Assembly (NCBI GenBank): GCA_959605475.1 | Contig: CAUHFS010000014.1 | Location: 1-43,904, forward strand | Length of the DNA: 43,904 nt | Origin: an uncultured Collinsella sp. | GTDB lineage: Bacteria; Actinomycetota; Coriobacteriia; Coriobacteriales; Coriobacteriaceae | Reading direction: 5' to 3' | Part shown: piece by piece, positions 9,442 to 17,232 of the stretch | Position numbering within the stretch: the stretch's first letter is position 1 | Layout of the letters: each line of letters starts with the position of its first letter | Notes under the pieces: model-generated | The model's database searches: none | What the model saw: only the letters and a program-made list of their open reading frames with translations | What the model was told of the DNA's origin: nothing | Translations under genes and position numbers: made by a program

Positions 9442-11634
9442 TTATGAAGCGTCGGCGGCTATGTGCGCAAGCGCCTCAATGAGTTCCTGCGAGCTCACGG
9501 GCTTACTCAGGTGCGCATTCATGCCCGCCTCGCGCGAAAGCCTACGGTCGTCGGCAAAGGCGTTGGCGCTCACGGCGATGATCGGCGTGGTCGCGGCATC
9601 CTCGCGATCGAGTGCTCGAATCTGACGCGTGGCCTCAAAGCCATCGATGCCAGGCATCATGATGTCCATCAACACCACGTCGTACTCGTGCGGCGCACTC
9701 GCGGCAAACGTCTCGACGGCAGACTCGCCATCCTTAACATGCGTCGCGATGGCACCGGCACGGTCGAGCGTAAACTGTGCGATTTCGGCATTCAGGTCGT
9801 TATCCTCTACGAGCAAAACACGCAGGCCCCGGAGCGCGTCGCTGTCGCCCGCACCCACGCGAGCTGCCTGGGGAATCTCGGAGCGCTCGCACTTCTCAAG
9901 CGGCAGGCGGATGGCAAACGTCGTCCCCTGCCCCAAGGCGCTCGTAAAGCTCATGGTTCCGCCCATAAGCTCGACCAGCTGCTTGGCAATAGACGCGCCC
10001 AGGCCAGTTCCCGATGAGGCACCTTCCACCTGTTGCTCCTCGCGGCAAAACGGCTCGTAGAGGTGCTGTTGGAACTCCTCGCTCATGCCAATACCGTTGT
10101 CGGCGATCGTGTATTCATAGACGGGGACGCCATCCGCTGGCTCCACCTCGCGGCACACCAGGCGAACATAGCCGCCCTGGCGGTTGTACTTGACGGCATT
10201 GCCGGCAATATTGAGCAACAAGCGCTTGAGGTGCGTCACGCTCACCCGCGCATAGGGATGATCAAGCGTCTGTTGGTCGCAGATAATTGTCACCAGACGC
10301 TCCTCGGCCTGGCGCTCCAAAATATCGCGCACTTCACAGTTGAGGGCCACCAAATTTATGGGTACGAGGTTCAGATCGATCTGCCCGCTCTCCAGGCGAC
10401 TCATATCCAGGGCCTCGTTGGCAAGGTCGAGCAGCAGTCCCGATGCCGTCCAGATCTTTGAGCGGCACTCGGTCTGCTTTTGCAGATCGTCCGCATTAGC
10501 ATCGCCGACCTCGACCATGCCGCGAATGCCGTTGATGGGCGTGCGCAGATCGTGGCTCATGCGACGCAGAAACTCCGTCTTTGCCGAGTTGGCAGACGAG
10601 GCCTCACGTGCCGCCTTTGCCAGTTTGTCGCCATAGTCGCGCTCCTGCTGCAGCAAGTCCGTCAAACGTCGACGATCAGCGCGACGGCGCACCATCACAA
10701 CAACGGCTATAACACCGCTGTAGAGCACCAGCACGCCGGCAGCAACAGCCGCGACGACCTCGAAGTAGCGCCGCGCCGAGGCATAGGTGTACACGTAGAA
10801 TTGGCGCGCTTTACCAAATGTGCCCAGATACCACTCGCCGTTGGCGTTGACCAATCTGACCTTACCAGCCAGGCAACGCTCCTTGATACCGTCGACAATG
10901 ACGGCATCCGTCGCAGGCAAATCGAACACGCCTGACACGGCGGGCTCGACAGCGTTGGTCGAAACGACCTTGCCATCGTTTTCGATCACGATATTGCCGC
11001 TATCGATGGTCTCGTAACCATCGAGCAAGCTCTGCAACTTGAGCGTATTGCTCGCGACCGCCTTGGCGCTCTGGTGCCTCACCGCGACAACGATGCCCTC
11101 GCCGTCCTGCCGGGCCACGCAGCCAATGTCTGCGACCGAATCGTCCGCAAGCGTAATGCGAGCGGTATAGGACTTAAGCGAATGGGCTGCCACCTCCAGC
11201 ACAGGCGTCTCTTTGAGATTCGCGGCGAGCGACTCGTAGCCCACGTTATCCTTCGAGGACTCGGACACCAAGTTGCCCGATGCATCCGTTACGATCAGCG
11301 CTGTCACATTAAACTGGTCAGCATATTGCTCCAACGTAGCGTTATCCACCGAGCCGTCGCGCTCCATATCGCGCGCCGCCTCTCCGGCGATCTCCATAAC
11401 GCGAATCAGGTTTTTGGTCGCATAGGCGCTGTTGAACGCATCGTAGGAAAGGCTCTGTGTCGCCACGTAATCGACAACGTCGGAAAAGCGCTGCTCGGCT
11501 TGGGCCGTCGTGTAACCGTAGCTCGTCATGCCGGCAGCAGCCGAGAGTGCTATCCCCAACAGGGCGGCAAGGAGCCATGCCAGGGCCGAACGGTCGCCCC
11601 GCTTCTCTGTGGTGTGGTCGGGTGCATCGATCAC
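9442..11634 (-). CDS. Hybrid sensor histidine kinase with extracytoplasmic sensor and receiver domain
   Basis: 730 residues. TM1 is about 18-38, followed by an extracytoplasmic domain of about 250 residues that reads like a dCache/PAS-type sensor (FNVTALIVTDASGNLVSES, GNIVIENDGKVVST), and TM2 about 292-314. HisKA has H361 in RMSHDLRTPINGI; HATPase_c has IAGNAVKYN, DNGIGMSEEF and GTGLGASIAKQL; the C-terminal receiver has LLVEDNDLNAEIA and LMDIMMPGIDGFE. No output domain is present. Its start overlaps the stop of the upstream solute-binding gene by 4 bp, so the pair is translationally coupled; that protein is probably its ligand-binding partner. The catalytic half closely resembles the kinase at 6046-8850. 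Confidence 0.9.
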   Translation of the reverse strand: MIDAPDHTTEKRGDRSALAWLLAALLGIALSAAAGMTSYGYTTAQAEQRFSDVVDYVATQSLSYDAFNSAYATKNLIRVMEIAGEAARDMERDGSVDNATLEQYADQFNVTALIVTDASGNLVSESSKDNVGYESLAANLKETPVLEVAAHSLKSYTARITLADDSVADIGCVARQDGEGIVVAVRHQSAKAVASNTLKLQSLLDGYETIDSGNIVIENDGKVVSTNAVEPAVSGVFDLPATDAVIVDGIKERCLAGKVRLVNANGEWYLGTFGKARQFYVYTYASARRYFEVVAAVAAGVLVLYSGVIAVVVMVRRRADRRRLTDLLQQERDYGDKLAKAAREASSANSAKTEFLRRMSHDLRTPINGIRGMVEVGDANADDLQKQTECRSKIWTASGLLLDLANEALDMSRLESGQIDLNLVPINLVALNCEVRDILERQAEERLVTIICDQQTLDHPYARVSVTHLKRLLLNIAGNAVKYNRQGGYVRLVCREVEPADGVPVYEYTIADNGIGMSEEFQQHLYEPFCREEQQVEGASSGTGLGASIAKQLVELMGGTMSFTSALGQGTTFAIRLPLEKCERSEIPQAARVGAGDSDALRGLRVLLVEDNDLNAEIAQFTLDRAGAIATHVKDGESAVETFAASAPHEYDVVLMDIMMPGIDGFEATRQIRALDREDAATTPIIAVSANAFADDRRLSREAGMNAHLSKPVSSQELIEALAHIAADAS

Positions 11635-12500
11635 GACAGGCCCTCCATATTCAAAAAGGGCGAAGGGTCATCAAAATACTTTGACACCAGGCGCTCCATG
11701 GTGCCATCGGCAAGCATTTCTTGGTAGGCATGGGTGAGCTTAACGTCGATGCCGCGTGTGTCGTTGATATCGAAAGCGGTGCCCAAACCAACCTCTAGCA
11801 GCGGCTCAGACAAAATGCGATACGTCACGCCATAGTCTTTTTCGTAGGTGAGCAGCGAGGACTCATGCGCGGCGATGGCGTCGGCTAGGCCCTCGACAAG
11901 CGCCGGGTTCAGGTACGAGCGGTCCGAAAAGCTGTAGAGCTCCTTAATCTGCGGAACGTTTTCATTGGTGTGATTGAGCAGAATCGATTCGGGCTTGGTG
12001 GTGGACTGGACCGCCACGACCCTACCCTCAAGATCGGCAAGCGTGTAGATATCGCTTTCGGGATCGACAGCAACCACCTGTCGGCTCGCGAGGTATGGGC
12101 CGGCCCAGCGATATTCGTTTTCGCGACCCGTCATAGTAAAGCTGCCCATGACGCAGTCGAGCTCGCCGCTCGCCAGCAGCTCTTTCTTCTTTTCCCAGTC
12201 GATCAGCTGGTACTTTGGCTTGTAGCCAATGCGGCCCAAAGCCTCGGTCAAAATATCGACATCCAGGCCAACAATATCGCCGTACTCGTTGCTATACACA
12301 AACGGTGGATAGAGGTCGCTGCCAACGTTGAGCGTCTTAAGGTTGTCGTCTTTGACCTGCGAGGCGGCTGCGCCTTCTGATGCAGACGCCGCGGCCCCGT
12401 CATTCGACCCGGAACAGCCAACTATCGCTACGACAAAGGCGCTCGCCACTGCAAGCGCAACAAATAACGAAATGGCAACCGAGCGGCGAGGTCTTTTCAT
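11631..12500 (-). CDS. Solute-binding lipoprotein (SBP_bac_3, amino-acid type), likely sensory
   Basis: 289 residues. The N-terminus has arginine-rich MKRPRRS, a hydrophobic segment and lipobox VAIVGCSGS, so it is a membrane-anchored lipoprotein. The mature part is a family-3 binding protein: LNVGSDLYPPFVYSNEYGDIVGLDVDI, ELDCVMGSFTMTGREN, GRVVAVQSTT and AAHESSLLTYE. The start is the ATG at 12498-12500, with GGAG upstream; a longer frame has no ribosome site. No ABC permease or ATPase is nearby. Instead the next gene, overlapping by 4 bp, is a hybrid kinase. This suggests a detached sensor module rather than a transport receptor. Confidence 0.9.
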   Translation of the reverse strand: MKRPRRSVAISLFVALAVASAFVVAIVGCSGSNDGAAASASEGAAASQVKDDNLKTLNVGSDLYPPFVYSNEYGDIVGLDVDILTEALGRIGYKPKYQLIDWEKKKELLASGELDCVMGSFTMTGRENEYRWAGPYLASRQVVAVDPESDIYTLADLEGRVVAVQSTTKPESILLNHTNENVPQIKELYSFSDRSYLNPALVEGLADAIAAHESSLLTYEKDYGVTYRILSEPLLEVGLGTAFDINDTRGIDVKLTHAYQEMLADGTMERLVSKYFDDPSPFLNMEGLS

Positions 12501-12590
12501 CGAGCTCCAGAAGATCCTGTTTACAGACTCAAGGGCAAAGATATTAGCAGACAAAACCGCGCTTGCGCTCAATGGTTACAGATGCTTTAC

Positions 12591-12632
12591 CATACGGGGC
12601 CTTCCAGCCAATCTGGCAGACGGCCCCGTATG
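12591..12632. terminator. Hairpin downstream of the aminotransferase remnant
   Basis: Eleven-base arms CATACGGGGCC (12591-12601) and GGCCCCGTATG (12622-12632) enclose a second small stem (CCAG...CTGG). There is no T tract on either strand, so termination is inferred from position only. Confidence 0.45.
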
Positions 12633-12642
12633 CAGCGCTCAC

Positions 12643-12828
12643 TTACTGCGCATTAAAAACGTAGCGGTCCAGACGGTCGCACGCCTCCCTTACACGCGAA
12701 AGCGGCAGCGCCAGATTCACGCGAATGTGGCAGGGTCCGTGGAACGGACGGCCGTCCTGATAGCCCACGCCCACACGCGCGCCCTCGTCGAGTAGCCACT
12801 GAATATCGCGGCCATGCTCGCGGCACCA
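12643..12828 (-). pseudogene. C-terminal remnant of a PatB/MalY-type PLP aminotransferase (cystathionine beta-lyase family)
   Basis: The reverse strand reads about 62 codons: WCREHGRDIQWLLDEGARVG, then a stretch ending HIRVNLALPLSRVREA and a terminal YVFNAQ before TAA. This matches the last fifth of the PatB/MalY class I/II aminotransferase family, where GxxHIRxNLALP is a conserved arginine-containing segment. An in-frame TAG (12829-12831) precedes it, and the PLP lysine and the rest of the gene are absent because trmO ends immediately upstream. It is a dead fragment left by a deletion. Confidence 0.7.
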
Positions 12829-12854
12829 CTATGGGAATGCGGACAAATGGCCGG

Positions 12855-13601
12855 TTAGTCCTGCGCGTCGTCGACGGCGGTTACCGTCAGCCTGGTTCCG
12901 TCAACCGTAAACGATATATCGAGCCCGGCGTAAGCCAAGTGGTACACGCGGTTTGGCTCGTGCTTGCTGCCCGCGCGGCGCGGATCTTGGCGAAGGACCT
13001 CTATCAAGCCGGAGAGCTTTGCAGGCGGGACCATATCCTGCAGCGCATGCGGAAACTCAACGTCGAGCTCTTGCCATGGCGCATCTTCAATCCAGCCGCC
13101 GGTCGCATCCGGGTGACAGTCCGCAAACGGAATGTAGGGCTTGATATCGTAGATGGGCGTGCCGTCGCGCAGATCTGCTCCCAGCACATGGATGATGGGG
13201 CCGTCGTCGGTAAGCTCGACACGATCGAGCTTGACGCAGGTAAGACCGATGGGATTGGGGCGAAACGGGCTGCGTGTGGCAAATACGCCCACACGCTCGG
13301 CTCCACCCAGGCGCGGTGGACGCACGGTTTTCGACCACTTGGCGTTGGTGCCGGACCTGCCCTGCGTCTTGGCATCGGCGGCGATGTCTTCCGCCGTGCC
13401 GCCGGGCGTTCCGTTTTCAAAGCGCCAGAGCAGCCACAGGTGCGAGAAGGAGTACAAGCCCTCAACCGCCGCGCTGGAAGCATATTCCGGCTCAAAGACA
13501 ATGCGCCCCTCAAGATGGGGCGCCAAAAAGCTGTTGCGCGGGATGCCGAACTTCTGCGGCAGGTCGGTATGTATGTGTGCAATAGGTTCCATGCCGGTCA
13601 T
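12855..13601 (-). CDS. trmO: tRNA (N6-threonylcarbamoyladenosine37-N6) methyltransferase, TrmO/TsaA family
   Basis: About 248 residues. Seen: PIAHIHTDLPQKFGIPRNSF at the start, EGLYSFSHLWLLWRF, RSPFRPNPIGLTCVKLD and the PYIPFADC segment near the middle, all of the YaeB/TrmO beta-barrel family, which uses S-adenosylmethionine to methylate t6A37 of certain tRNAs. The C-terminal extension (LSGLIEVLRQDPR, YHLAYAGLDISFTVDG) is the second domain seen in full-length bacterial TrmO. The start is uncertain: ATG at 13601 or 13592, neither with a strong ribosome site. The gene ends next to the aminotransferase remnant. Confidence 0.88.
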   Translation of the reverse strand: MTGMEPIAHIHTDLPQKFGIPRNSFLAPHLEGRIVFEPEYASSAAVEGLYSFSHLWLLWRFENGTPGGTAEDIAADAKTQGRSGTNAKWSKTVRPPRLGGAERVGVFATRSPFRPNPIGLTCVKLDRVELTDDGPIIHVLGADLRDGTPIYDIKPYIPFADCHPDATGGWIEDAPWQELDVEFPHALQDMVPPAKLSGLIEVLRQDPRRAGSKHEPNRVYHLAYAGLDISFTVDGTRLTVTAVDDAQD

Positions 13602-13732
13602 TGTACGGCACGGGCGCGCGGGACGCAGGCCACGATTGCCCGTCATCGCCATCTGCATGCAACCAACGGTTGCTTGGAAGGGCGTCGACTGCCGCGTATG
13701 CTTAAAGCCGCAAGCAGCAGAAAGGAGCCATC

Positions 13733-14560
13733 ATGGCCTTTGCAGAAAAACTCATCGCCGTCCGCCGCGCCAACAACCTTACCCAAGAGCAGCTCGCCGC
13801 CAAGCTCTACGTCACGCGCCAGGCCGTGAGCCGCTGGGAACGCGGCGAGGTCACGCCGGGCATCGACATGATGAAGCTCATCGCCGCCGTGACCGGCGAG
13901 CCTCTGTTTCACCTGCTCGAAATGCCCGAGCACTATTGCCAGAGCTGCGGCATGATACTCACGCCCGACGTCTGCGGCACCGACGCCACGGGCGCCACGA
14001 CCGACCATTACTGCAAGTGGTGCTACGACCGCGGCAAGTACACCTATGAGACCACGATGGAGGCAATGATCGAAGATTGTGCCCCGCGGCTGGCACAAAG
14101 CACCGGCATGTCGCTCGATGAAGCCGTCTCGCTCATGGGCGCCGTGCTGCCGCAACTGGAGCGCTGGCGCACCGTGCAGGAAAACGAGGAACGATACGGC
14201 ACCGAGGCCCGGGCGCGCTATGGCGATGAGGCTATCGATACGGCAAACGAAGCGCTGTTGGACATGGACCCCGAAACTTGGAACGACATGAAAGAACTCG
14301 AGCGCGCGATTTTGGGCCAGCTCTCGATTGCCATGGGCGACGGCGATCCAAAGAGTAACGAAGCCCGCAATCTTGTCGCAATGCACCGCCGATGGGTTGG
14401 CCTTAACTGGGGACACGAGCCCCAGGACGAAGCATACCTGGGCCTCGCCAATGGTTATCTTGCCGACCAGCGCTTTGTTGACTACTACGACAAGCCCTGC
14501 GGCACCGGAGCCACGGCGTTTCTGGTACAGGCAATCGAGTCGTCGTTGACGCGTGCATAG
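13733..14560 (+). CDS. XRE-type regulator fused to a zinc ribbon and a TipAS-like ligand-binding domain
   Basis: 275 residues in three parts. Residues 5-60 are an XRE helix-turn-helix (NNLTQEQLAAKLYVTRQAVS, RWERGEVTPGIDMM). Residues 66-110 are a putative zinc ribbon (HYCQSCGMIL ... DHYCKWCYDRGKY) with C69, C72, C94 and C97 as likely ligands. Residues about 145-270 resemble the TipAS domain (YGDEAIDTANEALL, NEARNLVAMHRRWVGLNWG, YLGLANGYLADQRFVDYYD, GATAFLVQAI), which in MerR-type TipAL binds thiopeptides. The ATG at 13733 follows AAAGGAG. A ligand- or drug-responsive transcription factor is the likely role; its targets are unknown. Confidence 0.8.
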   Translation: MAFAEKLIAVRRANNLTQEQLAAKLYVTRQAVSRWERGEVTPGIDMMKLIAAVTGEPLFHLLEMPEHYCQSCGMILTPDVCGTDATGATTDHYCKWCYDRGKYTYETTMEAMIEDCAPRLAQSTGMSLDEAVSLMGAVLPQLERWRTVQENEERYGTEARARYGDEAIDTANEALLDMDPETWNDMKELERAILGQLSIAMGDGDPKSNEARNLVAMHRRWVGLNWGHEPQDEAYLGLANGYLADQRFVDYYDKPCGTGATAFLVQAIESSLTRA

Positions 14561-14611
14561 GCCGCGGCGGCTTTGGGTATTTCAATCGAAACCTCAACCG
14601 ATTGGAGACCT

Positions 14612-14857
14612 ATGGCTACTGATCATGAGCTCGCGCTCTACGTTATGACCGGCTGCCCGTATTGCATAAAGGTCAAGCGCTTCCTGGCCGATAACGGCGT
14701 GACCATCCCCGAGCGCAACATCTCGACCGATACCGAAGCCGAGCAGGCACTCATCGCCATCGGCGGAAAACGCCAGGTTCCCTGCCTGTTCATCGACGGC
14801 AAACCACTCTACGAATCGAGCGACATCATCGCGTGGGTACAGAAGAACCTGCTCTAG
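14612..14857 (+). CDS. Glutaredoxin-like protein
   Basis: An 81-residue thioredoxin-fold protein with a CPYC redox centre (C15 and C18) in LALYVMTGCPYCIKVKRFL, and the cis-proline segment RQVPCLFIDGKPLYESSDII. It lies within the usual glutaredoxin size. The cysteine beside the cis-proline (VPC) and the short C-terminal helix fit the NrdH/GrxC-like group. Start ATG at 14612, with TTGGAG upstream. It follows the TipAS-type regulator by 51 bp on the same strand and may be co-transcribed. Probable substrates are glutathione-free thiol systems of actinobacteria (inference). Confidence 0.85.
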   Translation: MATDHELALYVMTGCPYCIKVKRFLADNGVTIPERNISTDTEAEQALIAIGGKRQVPCLFIDGKPLYESSDIIAWVQKNLL

Positions 14858-14904
14858 TACGCAATTGCAGTCGGCTCGCCCCGACGTCCAAGCCCATACG
14901 ACCC

Positions 14905-15025
14905 AAACATGTACACCAGCATCCAAAGTCGACGTTTTTCGACATCTTTGGATGCTGGTGTACAGCTTTTTGCATGGCCCCGGCACAGGTAGTCGTTGGG
15001 GACGTTCTTAAATGACTAGTTGTTT
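14905..15025. repeat. Compound repeat, copy 1: perfect 19-bp hairpin plus GGGGACGTTCTTAAA unit
   Basis: Arms at 14910-14928 and 14946-14964 (TGTACACCAGCATCCAAAG and its exact complement) enclose a 17-base loop, followed by GCTTTTT; this can terminate the glutaredoxin transcript. The unit TTGGGGACGTTCTTAAATGA follows at 14996-15015. The same order recurs at 16011-16134, making a direct repeat of about 115 bp. Confidence 0.8.
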
Positions 15026-15086
15026 GAGACAGCCTTTGGATTATGGCTGTTTGGGGCCATCTGACGTCTCTGGAAAGGGCTCCTTA

Positions 15087-15330
15087 GAGGGCCGTGTTCA
15101 AAAAATGGCAAATATGAGTACTGCTACTTGTTTAGTAACAGCAATTTTAATCATTTCAGGGATCATTCAACGCCCCAAGCGCCCACAGACGGCGTTATTT
15201 CTCCCCATATGTTCAATAAAAGAGACGCCTAATGGTATTAAATCTCATCAGGGACCTCATTTTTGAACAAAATAAATGCAACCATAATGGCAACAGTACT
15301 CATATTTGCCCTTCTTTGCACACAGCCCTC
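15087..15330. repeat. MITE-like 244-bp element with imperfect terminal inverted repeats
   Basis: The ends are inverted copies of about 38 bp. GGCAAATATGAGTACTG (15107-15123) matches CAGTACTCATATTTGCC (15294-15310) exactly, and the outer GAGGGC-GTGT-CAAA is paired with its degenerate complement up to 15330. A second inner inverted pair (GTTCAAAAA/TTTTTGAAC) is nested inside. No target-site duplication and no convincing ORF are visible. The block is AT-rich compared with its surroundings. Confidence 0.6.
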
Positions 15331-15651
15331 CAGAATAGCCGTTAGGGACGACTCAAAATGGCAATTCCGGCACTTAGACGCTCTCTTCTTGAATGACTAG
15401 TTGTTAAAGAACACTCAGCGACTACTCCAATTCGCGACACACTGTGTCGCGAATTGAGCTGTTCTCACCACCGAAGACCGGTGAAAGCTCCTGGCCAGAA
15501 TCTCGATAGCTTGTTAAAGTGCCCCCTCTGCAGGTTCAATGAGCGCTCATGTTCCAGACTGGAAAGTGAAGAAATATCGAAGCCATCGATGCTCATTTCC
15601 TATCGAAAAAACTAGTCAATACACGCTAATTAGCTTGATAAACTGCTTGTA
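15331..15651. other. AT-rich intergenic segment with a degenerate repeat and a near-perfect palindrome
   Basis: No gene is seen. At 15341-15415 there is a degenerate copy of the dispersed family (GGGACGACTC ... GAATGACTAGTTGTTAAAGA). At 15428-15456 a 14-bp inverted repeat, CAATTCGCGACACA around a single central C, forms a 29-bp palindrome that could bind a dimeric protein or extrude as a cruciform. The rest holds nothing recognisable. Confidence 0.6.
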
Positions 15652-15679
15652 TTTTTGTCTACAAAACTGTATACAAAAA
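15652..15679 (+). promoter_or_regulatory. Putative operator upstream of the ribbon-helix-helix gene
   Basis: Twelve-base arms TTTTTGTCTACA (15652-15663) and TGTATACAAAAA (15668-15679) form a dyad with one mismatch. TTGATA (15635-15640) lies 17 bases before the -10-like TCTACA (15658-15663), so the dyad overlaps a plausible promoter. Autorepression by the small RHH protein is the natural reading (inference). Confidence 0.45.
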
Positions 15680-15729
15680 GAGATTCCGGTAACCAGCGCT
15701 CGACATTATGTCAATCGATAGGAGGCGCT

Positions 15730-15996
15730 ATGGACGCTAAGCAGCTTGAAAAGATGATGGGGTTTGCCCCCGGAGAGTTGGAGAAAGCCGCGGAGGCATA
15801 CGAAAAAGATGAATGGCCGAAGGGTCGCACCATCAAGCTGGGAAGACCGTCGATCTCCGATGAGCCAAGCGTTGTTTTATCGGCACGTGTGGGTGAATCG
15901 GTTCTTGAAGCCTTTGACGCAAAAGCAAAGCGCCATGGGCAAACACGCACGGAACGACTCAGGGAGCTCATCACGCTCGATGCAATGATTGCCTAG
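15730..15996 (+). CDS. Small ribbon-helix-helix (CopG-like) DNA-binding protein, orphan antitoxin candidate
   Basis: 88 residues. The C-terminal half reads as an RHH fold: a beta strand (SVVLSARV) followed by two helices (SVLEAFDAKAKRHG and TRTERLRELITLD). The N-terminal half is charged and contains the linker KLGRPSISDEPS, common before RHH domains. The ATG at 15730 has a strong AGGAGG six bases upstream. No toxin gene is adjacent: the next gene is dus on the other strand. It may be a solitary antitoxin or autoregulator. It sits in an AT-rich islet between two direct repeats, which suggests it arrived as accessory DNA. Confidence 0.75.
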   Translation: MDAKQLEKMMGFAPGELEKAAEAYEKDEWPKGRTIKLGRPSISDEPSVVLSARVGESVLEAFDAKAKRHGQTRTERLRELITLDAMIA

Positions 15997-16010
15997 TCCC
16001 CTGCCGAACC

Positions 16011-16134
16011 AAACATGTACGCCAGCATCCAAAGTCGACATTTTTCGACATCTTTGGATGCTGACATACAGCTTTTCCAACATAATCATCGGGGACGTTC
16101 TTAAATGGCTAGTCGTTAACGAACGTCCCCGATG
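16011..16134. repeat. Compound repeat, copy 2: 19-bp hairpin plus GGGGACGTTC hairpin
   Basis: Arms 16016-16034 and 16052-16070 repeat the TGTA-G-CAGCATCCAAAG hairpin with two mismatches and a GCTTTTC tail. Then CATCGGGGACGTTC (16087-16100) pairs perfectly with GAACGTCCCCGATG (16121-16134), next to the dus stop codon. It can serve as terminator for both the RHH gene and dus. Confidence 0.8.
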
Positions 16135-16139
16135 AGTAA

Positions 16140-17093
16140 CTAGCCGTGGAAGCGGGCTATGGGCGCAAGTGGCTGCTCGCGAAAGACGCGCTCGACAGCG
16201 GCGCGGTATTCGTCGACCTTTTTAGTCTTGCGTACGAGCTTGTGAACGGTAGCAGGATCGGCGAAGGCGCATTTGGCGTAGAACCACCACTCCTTCATGC
16301 GAAAGACCGCATTGCCGCCAATCTCGTCCGCATAAGCTGCAAACAGTGTGTCGTGGAAGCGCTGCAGCTCAGCAGCCGTTGCAGCAGGTCCGCCCTTGAC
16401 CATGCGAGCGAGTGCGGGATTCGCGAGCAAGCCGCGTCCCAGCATCACATGGCGCGTGCCGGGATAGGCCTCCACCAGCGCATCCATATCCTCAAGATCG
16501 AAAATGTCGCCGTTATAGGCGACCGGAAACGGCGCCCGCTCCAGCGTCTCGCCATAAAACTCCTTGCGCGGTGAGCCCGTATAGCGGTCCTTTTGCACGC
16601 GCGGGTGCACAATCAGCTCTGCCAGCGGCATGCGGCAATACAGTTCGAGCACGCGCTCGTATTCGTCATCACTCTCCAGCCCCAGCCTGGTCTTTACCGA
16701 TACCGGCAACGGCGACTGCTCGCACACATCGCTCAAGAACACCTCGAGCTCGTCGAGATTGCGCAAGAAACCCGAGCCCTTGCCCTTGGCGACAACCGTT
16801 CCCGAAGGGCAACCCAAGTTGAGGTTGACCTCGCGATAGCCCATATCGGCAAGCACCTGTGCCGCCCACACAAACTCGTCCGCATTCTTGGACATCAGCT
16901 GGGGCACCACGTTAAGTCCCTGGTTATTAGCAGGGTCGATCTCTTTAAAGGCCTTGCCGCCAAAGCGATTGCCCACCCGCGGCGGCGGCAAAAACGGCGT
17001 GTAATAACAATCGAGCGCGCCGAAGCACTCCGCATGCACGCGACGGAACACATGCCCGGTAATCCCCTCCATAGGGGCCAGCGAAAGGATCAT
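16140..17093 (-). CDS. dus: tRNA-dihydrouridine synthase
   Basis: 317 residues, FMN-dependent NADPH reductase of uridines in the tRNA D-loop. It begins MILSLAPMEGITGHVFRRVH. The catalytic cysteine is C95 in VNLNLGCPSGTVVAKGKGSG, followed by LPVSVKTRLG, ELIVHPRVQKDRYTG, VAYNGDI and VMLGRGLLANPAL, all Dus signatures in order. The C-terminal helical tRNA-binding part is present. The start at 17093 has a weak purine-rich leader (AGAGAAGAG). It is a lone gene with a repeat-derived hairpin at its 3' end and another in its leader. Confidence 0.93.
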   Translation of the reverse strand: MILSLAPMEGITGHVFRRVHAECFGALDCYYTPFLPPPRVGNRFGGKAFKEIDPANNQGLNVVPQLMSKNADEFVWAAQVLADMGYREVNLNLGCPSGTVVAKGKGSGFLRNLDELEVFLSDVCEQSPLPVSVKTRLGLESDDEYERVLELYCRMPLAELIVHPRVQKDRYTGSPRKEFYGETLERAPFPVAYNGDIFDLEDMDALVEAYPGTRHVMLGRGLLANPALARMVKGGPAATAAELQRFHDTLFAAYADEIGGNAVFRMKEWWFYAKCAFADPATVHKLVRKTKKVDEYRAAVERVFREQPLAPIARFHG

Positions 17094-17118
17094 CTACTCT
17101 TCTCTCATATCAACGAAC

Positions 17119-17145
17119 GTGACAAAGGAAACGCCCCTTTGTCAC
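17119..17145. repeat. GACAAAGG hairpin, copy 1
   Basis: Ten-base arms GTGACAAAGG (17119-17128) and CCTTTGTCAC (17136-17145) with a 7-base loop lie in the dus leader. It is one of four related hairpins in the window (also 19019, 22483 and 28451). Confidence 0.75.
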
Positions 17146-17232
17146 ATGCATTATGCCTTGTGCTCCAGATGATTCACAAGGCAGAGGTAGCAGCTTGACG
17201 ATAATCACCCTTCCATCCGTCGCCTCACGTAA

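Noticed and set aside
14910..14964. tRNA- or ncRNA-like hairpin
   Set aside because: A single long stem with no cloverleaf or conserved tRNA elements; it recurs at 16016 as a repeat and is better read as a terminator-type repeat.
15012..15266. 84-codon ORF in the AT-rich islet
   Set aside because: It starts in a dispersed repeat and crosses the MITE-like element; no ribosome site or domain.
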